Assembly: GCA_009602725.1 (NCBI GenBank)
Contig: WELB01000218.1
Location: forward strand, 100,831-139,433
Reading direction: 5' to 3'
Origin: Spirogloea muscicola
Taxonomy: Eukaryota > Streptophyta > Zygnematophyceae > Spirogloeales > Spirogloeaceae
DNA: 38,603 nt
Made by a program: the position numbers and the translations under genes. This document shows positions 1-11,092 of this stretch, in pieces; position 1 is the stretch's first letter, and every line of letters begins with the position of its first letter. A model generated the notes under the pieces. It made no database searches. It was not told where the DNA came from and saw nothing but the letters and a program-made list of their open reading frames with translations.

Positions 1-7
1 CCCCCGG

Positions 8-3000
8 ATGGAGCGCCAGAGCAGCAGCACCATCCGGCTGGGGTCCAGCCTACGGCGGCCGCAGCTCGAGATCCTGCAGGTCGTGCGGCGGAGCTGGGAG
101 GACTTGGACCTCGACGACGCCGGCAGCCGCGCCAGCAGCAGCGGCGGCAGCGGCGGCGAGGGCACCAGCAGCCGGCGCAGCAACGGCCATCCGCCGCTGC
201 CGACGCCCGGGCGCAGCAGCACCGGCATCGGACGCAGCCGCGCCGGCCTGCCAGAGATCAAGCTCGACCTCGCGACGCTGCGCAGCAGCGGCGGCCCGGG
301 CAGCGGTGGCGGCATGGGCGGCATGGGCGGCGAGGCGTCGGAGCTCCAGGCGCGGCGCGACAAGTTCGCCTTCTTCGAGAAGGAGTGCTCCAAGGTGGCG
401 GACCACGTGTACCTCGGCTCCGACGTTGTCGCCAAGAACCACGACAAGCTCCGCGAGTGCGGCATCACGCACGTCCTCAACTGCGTCGGCTTCGTGTGTC
501 CCGAGTACTTTTCCAACGAGCTCGAGTACAAGACCCTCTGGCTGCAGGCACGCCCCACCTCCAATATCCCTCGACTTGCTAATCTCCATGGTAGCCATGG
601 CTGCGACCGGTGCCCAGCAGACGTTAGGACTTCTCCTGCTGCAGTTGCAATCTGCCTGGTGACTGCAATGTCTCCACGAGAGCGCCAAAGCTGCATCCAG
701 CTGGTTTGACTTTGTGGACATTCAGATGTCGCTAAGATGACAACTTGCAGGATAGCGGTTCGATTCTTAGCACGTGCCCTTTTTGGTCTGAGTTCGGCTT
801 CTGCTACCCCTGGCGTTGCATCGCTCAGGACACGCCCGCGGAGGACATCACGTCGGTGCTGTACGACGTTTTTGACTACATCGAGGAGGTTCGGGAGCTC
901 AAAGGCCGTGTTTTTGTGCACTGCTACCAGGGCGTCTCCCGCTCCTCGTCGCTCGCCATCGGCTACCTCATGTGGCGCAGCGTACGCCGTTGACCACTCT
1001 GCCTCATCTCATGACCTGCCTAGCAAGAGGATTTCTCATGGTCTGAAGGCTGATTGATTCTTGCCATCTTGTGAGCAAAGCTCAATGTGCGCGCGTCCAT
1101 TGTGTTGGTCAAGAGCTTGCACAATTTAGGCTTGGTAGTGCAGGCCTTGCGCCCTGGCTGCTGGAGAGCTTGGATTTAAATTGAGAAGCCGGAGGCGCTG
1201 AGCAACAGCTGACGCAGTTCTCATGGCCCCCCCTGCCCCCTGCAGGGAGCATCATTTGAGGACGTCTTCCGTGAAGTCAAGGAGAAGCGCGGCGTGACCA
1301 ACCCGAACATGGGCTTCGCCTGCCAGCTCTTGCAGTGGCAGAAGCGCGTCAACTCTTTGGCGATTGGCAGCTTCGGCTCTGGCAGCCGCAGCGGCAATGG
1401 CGACAGCAGCAGAGGCAGCGGCGCTGGCCGCAGTAGCAGCCTTGGAAACAATGCTCAGCCTCGGCTGTACCGCATGGCGCCGCACTCGCCCTATGATCCC
1501 CTCCATCTTGTGCCTAAGTCTGTCGGCACCTCGCTGTCACAGGTCAGTGATGGGAAGCATATGACAGACTACGTTGTCAGTGTGGCACGTCCCAGCTCGA
1601 ATTGATATTCGTATTAACAAGTCCCTGGAAATTTTGCCAATGCTCACAACAGACTGCAGCTGCATCATTCCTACTGTGCATCAAGCAAAGCAGGGGCGGC
1701 AGAAGTCTCCATTAAACAAATGCCAAGGACTTTCAAACCATCATCCACTCTGAAAGCTGATGCAAAAACCATCACATTCTTGCCGAGCGCTCCTGCAGGT
1801 GCTGGACCTGCGAGGCGCCTTCTTGTTGCATGCGGGGAACCTGGTGTACAGCTGGCGTGGCAGGGAGTGCGACCGGTTCATGGCGGCTGCAGCAGACGTT
1901 GCGGCGGACCAGATTGTGCGGTATGAGCTGCCCGTGGGCGGCGAGCTGGTGCCCGTGCACGAGGGCGAGGAGCCTGCCGAGTTCTGGGACGCATTCGGGC
2001 GTGCCGGTGGCGGCGACATTGCCGAGGGCCGCGCCGGCGGAGCATCAGCCTCGCCTCTCCGGCGGCCTCCGCTGAGCACAGCCCCTCCTGCTGCAGCTTC
2101 GCCAGCTGCGGCTGCAGCTGGGCGGGCAGCCGACACGTCAGGAGAAGGGTGGGGCGTGAAGTTCCTCGCAGGGCGGCTGAGCGGCAGCAACCTCTCGCCC
2201 AGCGTCAGCCCGCTACGGGCTCGGGCTGCCGCCGAGGACGCTGTGCAGCAGGTGGCGGGGTACGACTACGAGTACGGCATCTACCGGACGGCGCGCGAGG
2301 GAGGTGCGCCGCCGGCTGTCCCGGGCTCCGTCGGCGCGCTCAAGCTCATGCCGGCGCGCGACAGCGGGTGGGGCAACAAGCTGCGCCGCGAGCACAGCCG
2401 CAGCTTCCCGTCGTACCGCGGCAACAGCCGCGATGCAGCACTGCTCGCCGCAGCCTTGGCCGCTACGCATGGCAAGGACTTCGTGCCGGTGACCAGCCCC
2501 GCTGCCGGCGGCGGAAGCGTCGGACGCCAGCAGCCGCGCGGGATGCGAGTGGGGTCAGACGCTGCAGTGACGGCATCGGCGGCGACGGAAAGCTCCTCCG
2601 CCAGCTCCGCTGAGCAGCCGGAGAGCAGCGCTGCAGCAAGTGGCTGGTCGGACGAGAGCACAGCAGGTCGTCTGGACGTTGCGGACATGGGGGTGGCGCA
2701 CGAGGAAGAGGCAGCGCCGAGTGCCGATGCTGCGACGGAGTCAGAGGAGGATGAGGAGCCGTCATCGAGGTCAGCAGTCGGCAGAGACGGCCGGCCGAGC
2801 GAGTCCAGCGAGTCGTCGGACTGGCACCACCCGTCGCCCTCGCCGGTGGCGGTGGCACGGCCACGCGGAGCCCGGCTACCGGCGGTGCTCTCTGCGCCGC
2901 CGCACCACCTCGCCGTGCCCTCGCTCGAGTACCCCGACGATCCGGGGCCCTCGCCGGGCCCTTCGCCGTCCAAGTCGGCGGCCTCCCCGGGGGCAGGCGC

Positions 3001-3502
3001 GCGGCCCTTCGCCGGCCCCCTCTCCAGCCATGTGGCATCGCCAGCCGCCTCGCCCAACGGCCTCCGCATGCCGTCGTCGGTGCCACTGCCGCCTTCGCCG
3101 CCGGCCTCCTCGTTCTCGCCGCCCATGCACATCTCGGCGCCCATCCGCGTGGAACCGCGCGACGTCTCGCCGCCGCACTTTGGCTCCGGCGGCGGCGGCC
3201 TGCTCTCCTGCGCCCCCGTGGGTTGCGGCCCCAAGCGCGTCTCCCACAGGAGCCCCGGCGGTGGCCACTCTGCGGACGGCAGCCGCAAGAAGGCCGGCTT
3301 TGGCGGCCAAGCAGCGGCTGCGACAGTGGCAAGGCCGCTGTTCGTGAGCTCGCCGCGCGAGGTCCTCCGTCGCATGTCCTTCCCCTTCACAGGCCCTCCG
3401 CCGAGCTCTGTCGAGAGCAGGGATGGGCTCATGCCGCCGCTCCCTGGAGCATTGGTCGAATGGCCGACCGACACTGATACGGACAAGGAAAGCCAGCAGT
3501 GA
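8..3502 (+). CDS. MKP1: MKP1-like dual-specificity MAP kinase phosphatase with gelsolin-like region
   Basis: Exons 8-547, 829-981, 1246-1542 and 1799-3502 join in phase to give about 897 residues (Arabidopsis MKP1 is near 780). The phosphatase domain begins near residue 122 (FFEKECSKVADHVYLG). General acid Asp181 lies in QDTPAEDI, and the HCYQGVSRS loop holds catalytic Cys212 and Arg218. Exon 3 carries NPNMGFACQLLQ and YRMAPHSPYDPLHLVP, which are diagnostic of plant MKP1. Exon 4 opens with a gelsolin-like stretch (LDLRGAFLLHAGNLVYSW to EFWDAFGR), then a long Ser/Pro/Ala-rich tail with many SP sites. The family dephosphorylates stress MAP kinases in the cytosol. Intron 1 uses a GC donor (CAG|GCACGC). 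The start at 8 sits at the window edge, so the true N-terminus may lie upstream; the N-terminal 120 residues are low complexity. Confidence 0.93.
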
Positions 3503-4189
3503 TTGGCGGTGGGCGACGGTGGCGGCTGCGGCGGCGCCGGAAATTGTCTGTTGCTCTTACTCTCACAGTCACCTGGATGCAAGCTCCACCACCAGTCATC
3601 AGTGGGGTTTCTGTACACTGTGTCTAATGCAGTCCCTCAGCTCGTCATTTAGGCTCTGTCTTTCGACTTGGGCTGCTGCGCTCTACAGCAGCTCCTTCTG
3701 CTTCACTCCCCAGATTGAGGCGAACCGTCTTCAGCAACTAATCTATGGAGCCAGCTGTTTTAGAAGTTGCCATGCCATTGCAATATCATGCCTTGGCAGC
3801 TTAGTCTTCCAGCGCCAGCAGCGCTGATGCTCCATTGCCTGTTCAACTAAGTGGCAGCCTGACACAAGGACTGCAATTGATGTAACAGTTTGATGGGGCT
3901 GTTGTGACAATGCCTGGCAGTCACTTCAGCCTGCTGTGCTCCATGAAGCTTGGCTATAGTTTCTCAATATAGATCGCAACCTCTTCCTTGCAAGCTTCCA
4001 CAGCTAGATAGCAGAGCTGCTCGCACATAAGGAAGGGCGGCGCCGAGGGGCATTTCGTGAGCAACAAGGAACTTATTTACAAGCAGCGCGCAGGTGAGGC
4101 ACTCGCTAAATAGGTGACAACACAAACCCCCTCCACTAATGGTCTACTTTAAGGGCTGCTCAACTAGAGGCGCCCAGCAGCCATCTCTC
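3503..4189. other. Intergenic spacer between convergent genes, shared 3' ends
   Basis: The MKP1-like gene (+) and the thioesterase gene (-) converge here. A TGTAA, the usual green algal polyadenylation signal, lies at 3881-3885 on the plus strand, 379 bases past the MKP1 stop. The reverse complement of TTACA at 4077-4081 gives another, about 110 bases past the thioesterase stop. I see no further coding sequence. Confidence 0.5.
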
Positions 4190-7100
4190 TCAGGCCGACA
4201 CTGCCTGCTCATGCCTAGCCGTGGCCAAGTCGTCACGTAGGTGTGCAAGCATGGCGGCCGGGTCCTCTCTGATCAACCAGTGGCCCCCTGCAGCTCAAAG
4301 AAGATGGGGACATGGTGAGGACCCGGTTGTGGAAGTTGTCAGCACCCTGCTCGTTTGCAACGAGCAGTGCTAGCAGTGCTTGAAGGCAGCTCACTGTCCA
4401 TAACAGTAGCTTAAAGGCAGCTCACTGTCCATGCTATGCATCGGCCCGATGAAGTACACTTGCTTAAGCAGGCATGCAAAATTGTTCAGCAGGACTTTGG
4501 CTGACGCCGCTCACAAGGAGCGCAAGCAGAATAGCAAGTGCTTGCTAAGTCAGCGATGAGAACCTTGGAACCAGCGCTCTGAGAAGTCTGCACAGGTGCT
4601 GTGCTTCCAAGCTGAAATCTGCACAGCATATTCGGATCGCTGTCATGCTACGCCTTGCTCATGCAAACCCATATCTCTGACAAGGAGAATGTCCTTGGGA
4701 TTGCAAGTACCCAAAGTGCGGCAATCAGTTGCATCTGGTAAGGACAAAGGGATCCAAGGAAGTGAGCTTGAGCAACCAATAGGTGAAAGAGAGCAAGGCG
4801 AGAAAAGTGAGCGAAAGAAGAGGCACAGAGGCTGCTATGGCTGTCTTACTCCTGCCTACTCATTGACTTCGACGGACAAGGGCATGTATCACATTACCTG
4901 GTTCCTGGCGTATCTCGTGTCAGCATCGGCCGCGAGCGCATCAACTGGGATGGCAAGTGGAGCAAGGGTTGGCTCGTACATTTCCAGCACTGGCACAGAA
5001 TTGGTTAAGCACAAGATGCCGTCAGATGCAGGAGCTGTTTAATATGTGCAATTGGTCCTATGCTGGTAAAAGCCTCCTGTTAAAATGCTACGTGTCCAAG
5101 CACAAGCAAATCAATGAAGCAAGACGGGGTAAGGTGGCAAATCTAACATCGAAAGTCGGCCTTCAGGAGGGGCAGAGCATGTTCACGTGCAGCCTCAGTC
5201 TGCACAGACAGGGCCACCCAAGAGAGGCACATCACAAGGAAGCAGGATGTGCGCAGCATGCTATAAGCTCCAGCCACCGTGCAGATGGTGTGTTGAAATG
5301 CTGCTCAGACTGAGCTACCCTCAAGGTGGACAACAGATATCTTGGATTGCAACTCAGAACTTCTCAATCCAGAGAAGGAGCAGCCAAAGGAGACAAGGTG
5401 TGCTGTGTAGGTTGCATCTTTGGTTCAAGGAGACACGAAGTCACGTAGTGCTCGACACGACTGCTGCTTGCGGACCTGGAGGGATGACACGGAGCCGTAA
5501 CGACGAAAGAAGCACTGCCAGAAGTCAACTGGGGGGAGGTCGGCGAATGATGTGGGGTCTACGTTGTACGCAACGTCCGCCAAATGTGGGGCCCTGCCGT
5601 ACCCATCAGAGGCAGCAAGATGAGTTGCAGCCAGCACACTGCTGCCATTGGTTGATACATTTGTCAAAGAGTGTTCTCAAAGAGCATACCAAGAAAGCTA
5701 TGTATAACAACAATGCTTGTTGAGCAGTTGTATTGGTGATAGATAAATATGATTGTGCCTAGATCACTGCAAGCTCTGCTATACTAAGGGGGAGCGTAGC
5801 GGGTGTTGTAGCACATCTGGCCTTTTGACAAAGCAGGCCTAAGTGCAGACTTTACGTAAATAGCAGGATACAGCAATTGACCTACCTTCACCGACCCACT
5901 GAATCAGGTCCTCCAGATGACAATACAACGGTACAATGACTACAAAATACGGTTGCATTGCGACAAGTAGTCTACAGCTTGCCCAGGGAGCAGAGTAGCA
6001 TGTCAACTACGTCACTTGAGAGTCTGGACCTAGCACCCAGTACGTCGAGCAGTCTGAGAGCACTACAGGCAATGAAGGCTGACCGGTTGCATGATGCGTA
6101 GAGCTTAACCGGCATCGGGCAGGAGCCTGCCACAATTGCTGGTGCTGCCAAGCAGGATTCGTCCACGATTGATGAGGGCCCTCGCGCAGAGCCTGCAGTT
6201 TCACTTTTGTGCAGCCGCTGGATCTCGTGGGCGACTTCGTACGCAATCCAGGCGCCCATGCTGTGGCCGAACAGAGCAAAGGGCTGCAGAAGGGATGAAC
6301 GTGAGGGCCTGCAAGCATGGCCCCGCCTGCTGGTGAGCTCTGAGTCTGACCCCTAGACCCTGACATGGACAATTTCAAAACAAGTCAATACACACATGGA
6401 CTTGAACCCATGCACCACAGATCCTGGAACTTTTTCAGCATAGCACAGCGAGCTTGCGAGGAACCTAGGCACAGTGCCTCAAGCACTACTGCGCAACTGG
6501 AAGATGGGTGGGGGGGTCTGTTGTGGGAGGAAGGGCTCCGCTTCTGAAGGTCTCAGAAGCCCAACCTCTATTCGAAACCCCTATCTTCAAAAGGGAACAC
6601 TAAGTAGAAGTAGTGGTCCCAATAACCTGGACCCGGACGCCGGGCTCACCTTGTCAAGCAGCAGGGGGAGGAGGCCGGCGAGGCACGCCGTGACCAGGAG
6701 CCGCAGCGACGGCGGTTGCGGCTCCCCGAGCCGCGCGCCGCGGCCGGGGAGCTCCACGGGCATCACTTGATGACCAGCCAGTTAGCGGCGGCGTCAAGCT
6801 CGCCATGGCTTGTCGGAGATCAAGTCCAGGCTTCAATTTTTGGGTTTTGGGTTTGAGTTTTGGCTTGTCGAATATGGATGTGGAAAGGCACAGGGCAAGG
6901 TAAGGCACCTCGACATCTGGCGCCAGTTCTGCAGCCCAGCGGTGGTACACCCACGCACCCGTGGCCGCCTGCGGCAAACCCATTTCGGCAGCACCCCGTT
7001 AGCGGCAGGTGAATGTACATCTGCCAACGTGCTTGCCTTTGTGCTTGGCCACTCAGGCCCTCCATCACTCAATACACACTCCGATTTCCGTCAAGACGGA

Positions 7101-7252
7101 GCGCTGGCTGGCCATGGCGGCGGCCGAAGGCTGACCGGAGGGAAGCAGAAGAGGCGGACGGGGGCGTCGTGGCGGGCGCCGCCGCTCTGCGGCCAGCCCG
7201 GCGGGCGGCTGATCCAGCGCCCGCCTGCCGTCGCCGCCCCGTCGGCCGCCAT
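4190..7252 (-). CDS. Stand-alone type II thioesterase (GrsT-like alpha/beta hydrolase)
   Basis: Minus-strand exons in coding order: 7136-7252, 6909-6968, 6650-6766, 6205-6283, 6084-6126, 5476-5593, 5148-5199, 4898-4989, 4564-4618, 4190-4287. They total 831 nt, giving 276 residues, the usual family length. The N-terminus has RLFCFPPAATGAWVYHRWAAEL, then VELPGRGARL. The nucleophile elbow FGHSMGA holds Ser106. Asp217 or Asp219 in VDALAADAD and His247 in GGHWLIRED complete the catalytic triad. The family hydrolyses acyl groups from carrier proteins, often as an editing partner of polyketide or peptide synthases. No synthase is visible nearby, so its partner is unknown. Exon 4 could instead read through 6127-6204 in frame (78 nt); splicing it out fits the family better. 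The intron at 6767-6908 lacks GT-AG ends. The ten introns argue against bacterial contamination. Confidence 0.9.
4380..4432. repeat. Two-copy tandem repeat, 31-bp period
   Basis: Copies at 4380-4401 and 4411-4432 share AGGCAGCTCACTGTCCAT. They lie in the last intron of the thioesterase gene. Confidence 0.7.
6767..6908 (-). other. Non-canonical intron in the thioesterase gene
   Basis: The flanking exons read ...APDVE and VMPVELPGR, which matches the conserved thioesterase sequence without a gap. The trinucleotide GTG is present on both sides of the junction (6906-6908 and 6764-6766), so the exact cut is ambiguous. None of the possible cuts gives GT-AG: the choices are GT-AA, TG-AG, GC-GT or CC-TG. 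A CTAAC, a possible branch site, lies about 15 bases before the 3' end. This could be rare splicing or a sequencing or assembly error. Confidence 0.55.
7004..7080. repeat. Dispersed repeat copy 1, inside thioesterase intron 1
   Basis: About 75 bp closely matching 22867-22942, with the shared core CTTGGCCACTCAGGCCCTCC. It sits inside the first intron of the thioesterase gene (6969-7135). Its orientation is opposite to the gene. Confidence 0.75.
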
Positions 7253-7961
7253 GGCTCTCCCCCGCACTGCTCGGCAGGCATCTAGACCTTCGGGCCACTT
7301 GGGTCCCTTATTTGTTTATCCTTTTTTCTGGGCTGGTTAATCACAGCCATCGCCCTCTACTGGGAAGAATCCTGCTCTCGTGGACATTCTTTTGCCCCCG
7401 CATGCGCCTGTCGGTAATCGCTGCAGCGGTCCATGGCACACGTTGCACCTGGCTGCCGGTCGCGCTCTGGCTGCAGCCTCTGGAGAGCTCCAAAGTATGC
7501 GTGTGGGGTTTCAGGAAAGCGCGTCCACATTAAGAGCAGTGGCTGTGAGAGGGCTTGGGAGCACTCTGTTACCGCAGACTGTCAGTGACTGGCATTGGCA
7601 CTACACCACATCAAGGGCTCAGAGACCGCGCTTGAGCCTGGCGACATTCAGAGTCGGAAGTGCGCGGGGCAAGCTGCAGGCCGGCCGTCGAGCTGCCCTC
7701 CATCGTCGCACCTGCAGGGGCACTTGGAGATCCAGGCCTGCGCTCGAACGCTCATACGACCAGCCTGAGGTTTGGGAACATGCCGCCTTCAGCTTCAGAA
7801 GCTCGGCCGACGAGAATCATGGCGGCGATGGCCAAGGCCTTAATTTGGGTGGACACGTCCAGCCTGAGATTGCGCTGTCACTGTGGCTAAGACCGCCGCC
7901 ACGGTGCTGGAGGTGCGATCTGGGCCCCGCCGCTTTTGCGGCCATACTGCGGCGGACTCCC
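7253..7961. promoter_or_regulatory. Divergent spacer, putative bidirectional promoter
   Basis: The thioesterase (-) and the AANAT-like gene (+) start at opposite ends of this 709-bp spacer, so it must hold the promoters of both. I see no clear TATA box at a defined distance. It contains one copy of the hairpin repeat at 7329-7349. Confidence 0.45.
7329..7349 (+). repeat. Hairpin repeat copy
   Basis: TGGGCTG and CAGCCA arms flank a short loop. The trailing CATCGCCCTCTACTGG is shared with the copy at 18292. Confidence 0.6.
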
Positions 7962-9179
7962 ATGGCCATGGTCGCAGCGGCGGCGGCGCCGTACCGCACA
8001 CTAGCTGACGACGACCTCGTCCTACGGCCGGCGACGCTGGCGGACCTCCCCACGCTGGCCGCCATGGAACAGGCACTGTGCCCCACCGCCACTTCAGAAC
8101 CCTCACTTACATCCTGAAACCTGAGACCTGCTGGCCGTGCTCTCATCATCAGCTACGTTAGCGCCGGCCCTGGCGACACAAAGCCCGCCATACAACAATG
8201 GCGGTGCCATGGACCACGGTAGCTGAGTTCTGCTGCTCGGGCCGCTGCAGGCGGGATACCCAGAGGACGAGGCCGCCTCGTCGGACACGCTGCGCTACCG
8301 CATCAACCACGGTGAGCTGCGGCTGCGTCTCCAGGGCAAGCTACACATGATCAGGGCCTCTTCTCCTATTGTTGGGTTTGGGTTTAAATGTGGCCATGGA
8401 GGGGCCTGCCTTCTGGCTGGCCCCTGAGCTAGCAGCATCACTGCCACAGCGCCAGAGTACTTCTTGGTGGGCAAGCTCGGCGGCATCGTGGCGGGCTTCG
8501 TCTGTGGCACGCTGGCTGCTGGTGACCGGCTCGACCACGAGTTCATGGGCCGGCACGACCCTGCCGGAGGTCAGGCTGCCAGCAACTTGTCGCGAGTCGC
8601 TTCGACCTTTGCCACCATCGCCATGGCCTTGCAGGCTGTGGTCACCTGGTGGCGCTCGCCGAGCAGGGCCTTCACCAGTCCATCAAGCTCTTGTGCTTGT
8701 CCTACCCTTATACTAACAGTAGCCCTGTACTATTCACGCGGACTGTATTATCAAACTGAATGTATATTTTGCTGCAGGCACGCTCTGTATCCACTCGGTG
8801 TGCGTGGCGCCTGCATTCCAACGCCGTGGCATTGGCCAGCGTGTTGTCAAAGGTTACATTGCAGCTGTGCGCGCCTGCCACCTGCAAGTTCACACCATCC
8901 GGCTCATCTGCAAGGAGGTACTAGCTCACTGCAGCTAGAGTGGCAGCGATGCAGCCGGTAGCTCAGCAATAGCAGAATGAGGTATTTCGGCCTTGTGCTC
9001 ATAATATACTCGTGGAGCTGGAGCAGGTGCTAGTGCCGTTCTATGAGCGGGCGGGCTTTACTGTGGTGGGGCCATCTGCAGTTGTTCACGGGAAGGATTC
9101 CTGGATCGAGTGCTTTCTCAGCTGCCGCACTACGTTGCCAGGAGCGCCGCCGACGTCGATTGGCCATGGAGAACCTTGA
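7962..9179 (+). CDS. AANAT-like GNAT N-acetyltransferase
   Basis: Exons 7962-8072, 8251-8311, 8450-8569, 8778-8917 and 9027-9179 give 194 residues. Family landmarks in order: LRPATLADL; AGYPEDEAAS; APEYFLVGKL; the acetyl-CoA loop FQRRGIGQ (Q/RxxGxG/A); and LVPFYERAGFTVVGPSA near the C-terminus. This matches arylalkylamine (serotonin-type) N-acetyltransferases, which transfer acetyl from acetyl-CoA to arylalkylamines. Aligned to the vertebrate enzyme, the first histidine of HxH becomes Cys (CIHSV), while the second is kept. PFYER, carrying the catalytic Tyr region, is intact. The start GCCATGG at 7962 was chosen; a second Met at 7968 is also possible. Intron 1 has a GC donor (CAG|GCACTG). No targeting peptide is obvious beyond a short Ala run, and the substrate is inferred. 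Confidence 0.88.
8371..8385 (+). repeat. Telomere-like GTTTGGGTTT tract in an intron
   Basis: GTTGGGTTTGGGTTT lies in AANAT-like intron 2. Similar tracts occur in several other introns of the window. Confidence 0.45.
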
Positions 9180-10100
9180 GACAATGGGAAGGGCGAGGCT
9201 GCTGTGGCTGTCAGTGACCTCCTGCCAATCCACGGCCAGGGCAAGGAAGCCTGCCATGCAACACATTACTCTGGGTTCTGCTTAACAACGTTAAGCAACA
9301 AACTGCCATTATCGTGTTGCAGAGCAAGGGCGGTCAATGCAGGAGGTGAGCATGCGCTTGCAAGAGTAGGAAACTCCTTGCGGCCGATGCTGAAATCAAA
9401 CTACTGCGATGGCCTGCAAGCAGCTCACATGTATGTCATTTTGCTTGATTGTGATGTTGTCTTGTCCAGTTGGCGTTCGTAAGACTGTTCGAGACAAGAA
9501 GCAATGCTCAGGACTTTACGTTGCGTAGTAAATGCCAAAGGGCATACTCGGTTAGGACCGCTACTTAAAGAGGACAATTAAATAGCTCACAAGCGGTGCT
9601 CTGTTGCATGTATTATGACTGTGGCAGGAAATTGTCAGCTTAATGCATCAACACATGTGGCAATGGAAATAGGAATGCTCAGTCCAGCATTGCACTTTCA
9701 GTTGCTGCACAGGAAGGTCCAAGGAGGTTGTTTCTCTGACCCATCAGTCAAGTGCCGCTCGCATTTCTTGGTCATGCAAGATGAGTCTCGTCAAGGAGAT
9801 ATTATGTGGGACATATCATTGATGACGGGCATCCAGGCCGACAGTCATTGCCTTCCCACTCTTGTATGCCCACATGGCAATGCTCAAGCCAGCGGCGTTT
9901 GGCAGGAGGGAACTCCGCCCTCACCACTGTCAGAGTGTGGCGCTAAAGTGGATGCCACAAGTGCATTTTGGGTATATTGTGAAGACGTGGCACTGTATAA
10001 CTGCTTTTGTCTGAGCGGAACTCTGTGGGCATGGCTGCCGGATGTGTAATGTCATGCCTCTAAGGCAGCTAGCTCATTACTGCCGGCCCAAATTTTCAAG

Positions 10101-10182
10101 TGACAAGGCCTTGGCTGCTGCCTTTGGGTTTCGACAGGGCGACACGCTCTCGCCCTCCGTTATGACAATGTGCACAAGTTGA
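10101..10182 (+). mobile_element. Possible non-LTR retrotransposon reverse transcriptase relic
   Basis: A short open stretch reads FGFRQGDTLSPSV. This resembles the conserved GxRQGxxLSP segment of LINE-type reverse transcriptases. A stop follows at 10180-10182 and nothing upstream extends the domain, so it would be a decayed fragment. The match is short and could be chance. Confidence 0.35.
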
Positions 10183-10266
10183 CTAGACTTCATTAGTCAT
10201 TCACTCGCAGAAGACACAAAGAGTGTTTCCGTCTTCATTTGCACCTTCCGGCCCTTCTGCTTCCTG

Positions 10267-10286
10267 TGGGCTGGCCTTTCACAGCC
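10267..10286 (+). repeat. Hairpin repeat copy
   Basis: TGGGCTGGCCTTTCACAGCC, the consensus form. A second, diverged copy follows at about 10312-10333, and another GGGCTGGC...CAGCCC form near 10513. Confidence 0.65.
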
Positions 10287-11092
10287 TTCGCCCCTCTGGA
10301 AGAACGTACCTTTCCTGGGCTGGCCTCTTGCGGCCATCGCCTTTTCGAAGAACTGTTTCTTCTTCTGATGCCGTGAAGCAGAGCACCCCTAGCACTCCAC
10401 TCTGAAAGTCCGTGACGTCAACCGCACGTTTTAGGTTTTTGTGTGTGCTTTGGTTTCTTAGCGCTTCCTCTGGCTTCCTCTGGCCCCCTTCTCGTTCTTT
10501 GTTCATTCTTTTTTGGGCTGGCTTGTCCAGCCCCTATCCTCAATGGGCGAGCCCTTTCTTTAGGAGCGCGCCTGTAGCACTGATTGACCAACACTGTGTC
10601 TGACTAGCAGTAGCCACCCGCTGCCATCCTGCCGTCCTCCACTCGGCCTAAGCTTTTGATGGTCAAGATCGTTGTTGAATGCATGTGCATACTCAACGTC
10701 ATACTAGTCCTACTCGTTGTGCAGAATAACTGCCTCTCCCAATGTGCAGAGAGGAAAGGTCGTCGGCAGGCTTAAACAGCATACCGACACTTGATGATGT
10801 ACAGCACACAGTATAATCGAGTATTACCAATCATTTCATCCTCGGGAAAGTTTACTCCGAAGGCTCACCGACATAAACTTGCTGTACTCCACTGCAGCTT
10901 CAGTTCGTCAGATCACAGCTGTGAGCACAAGCACTGAGTCACAGGACCACCGCTGCAGCGCCGCGCTGCCACCGGCCTTCCGCCAGGGCGGAGGGCCGCG
11001 CCCATGGCGACCGCCGGCATAGAATGCAGGCTGGTCAGCTGAGCAGACCCACGTAGACATCCGCTGCGGTGGCAACAGTGGTGGCGGCCGCC

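Larger units (their letters stand above)
9180..11092. other. Intergenic spacer with repeat copies and a retrotransposon relic
   Basis: No convincing gene is visible. An open frame at 9615-10049 has no recognisable protein. The spacer holds a short reverse-transcriptase-like relic (10101-10182) and hairpin repeat copies between 10267 and 10560. A TGTAA lies at 10045-10049, far from the AANAT-like stop. The last 500 bases should hold the starch synthase promoter. Confidence 0.5.

Noticed and set aside
2281-3618. Long open frame (445 codons) on the minus strand across the MKP1-like last exon
   Set aside because: It is the antisense shadow of a GC-rich, Ser/Pro-rich coding exon; it has no recognisable domain, and the plus strand reads a known family in phase with three upstream exons.
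4596-5723. Overlapping plus-strand open frames of 118-178 codons
   Set aside because: They lie across introns and antisense to exons of the thioesterase gene and show no family resemblance.
4190-7252. Bacterial contamination as the source of the type II thioesterase
   Set aside because: The gene is interrupted by nine introns with consistent phases and sits between eukaryotic genes.
9615-10049. 144-codon plus-strand open frame in the spacer
   Set aside because: No domain, no splice context and no coding-like composition; it probably stays open by chance.
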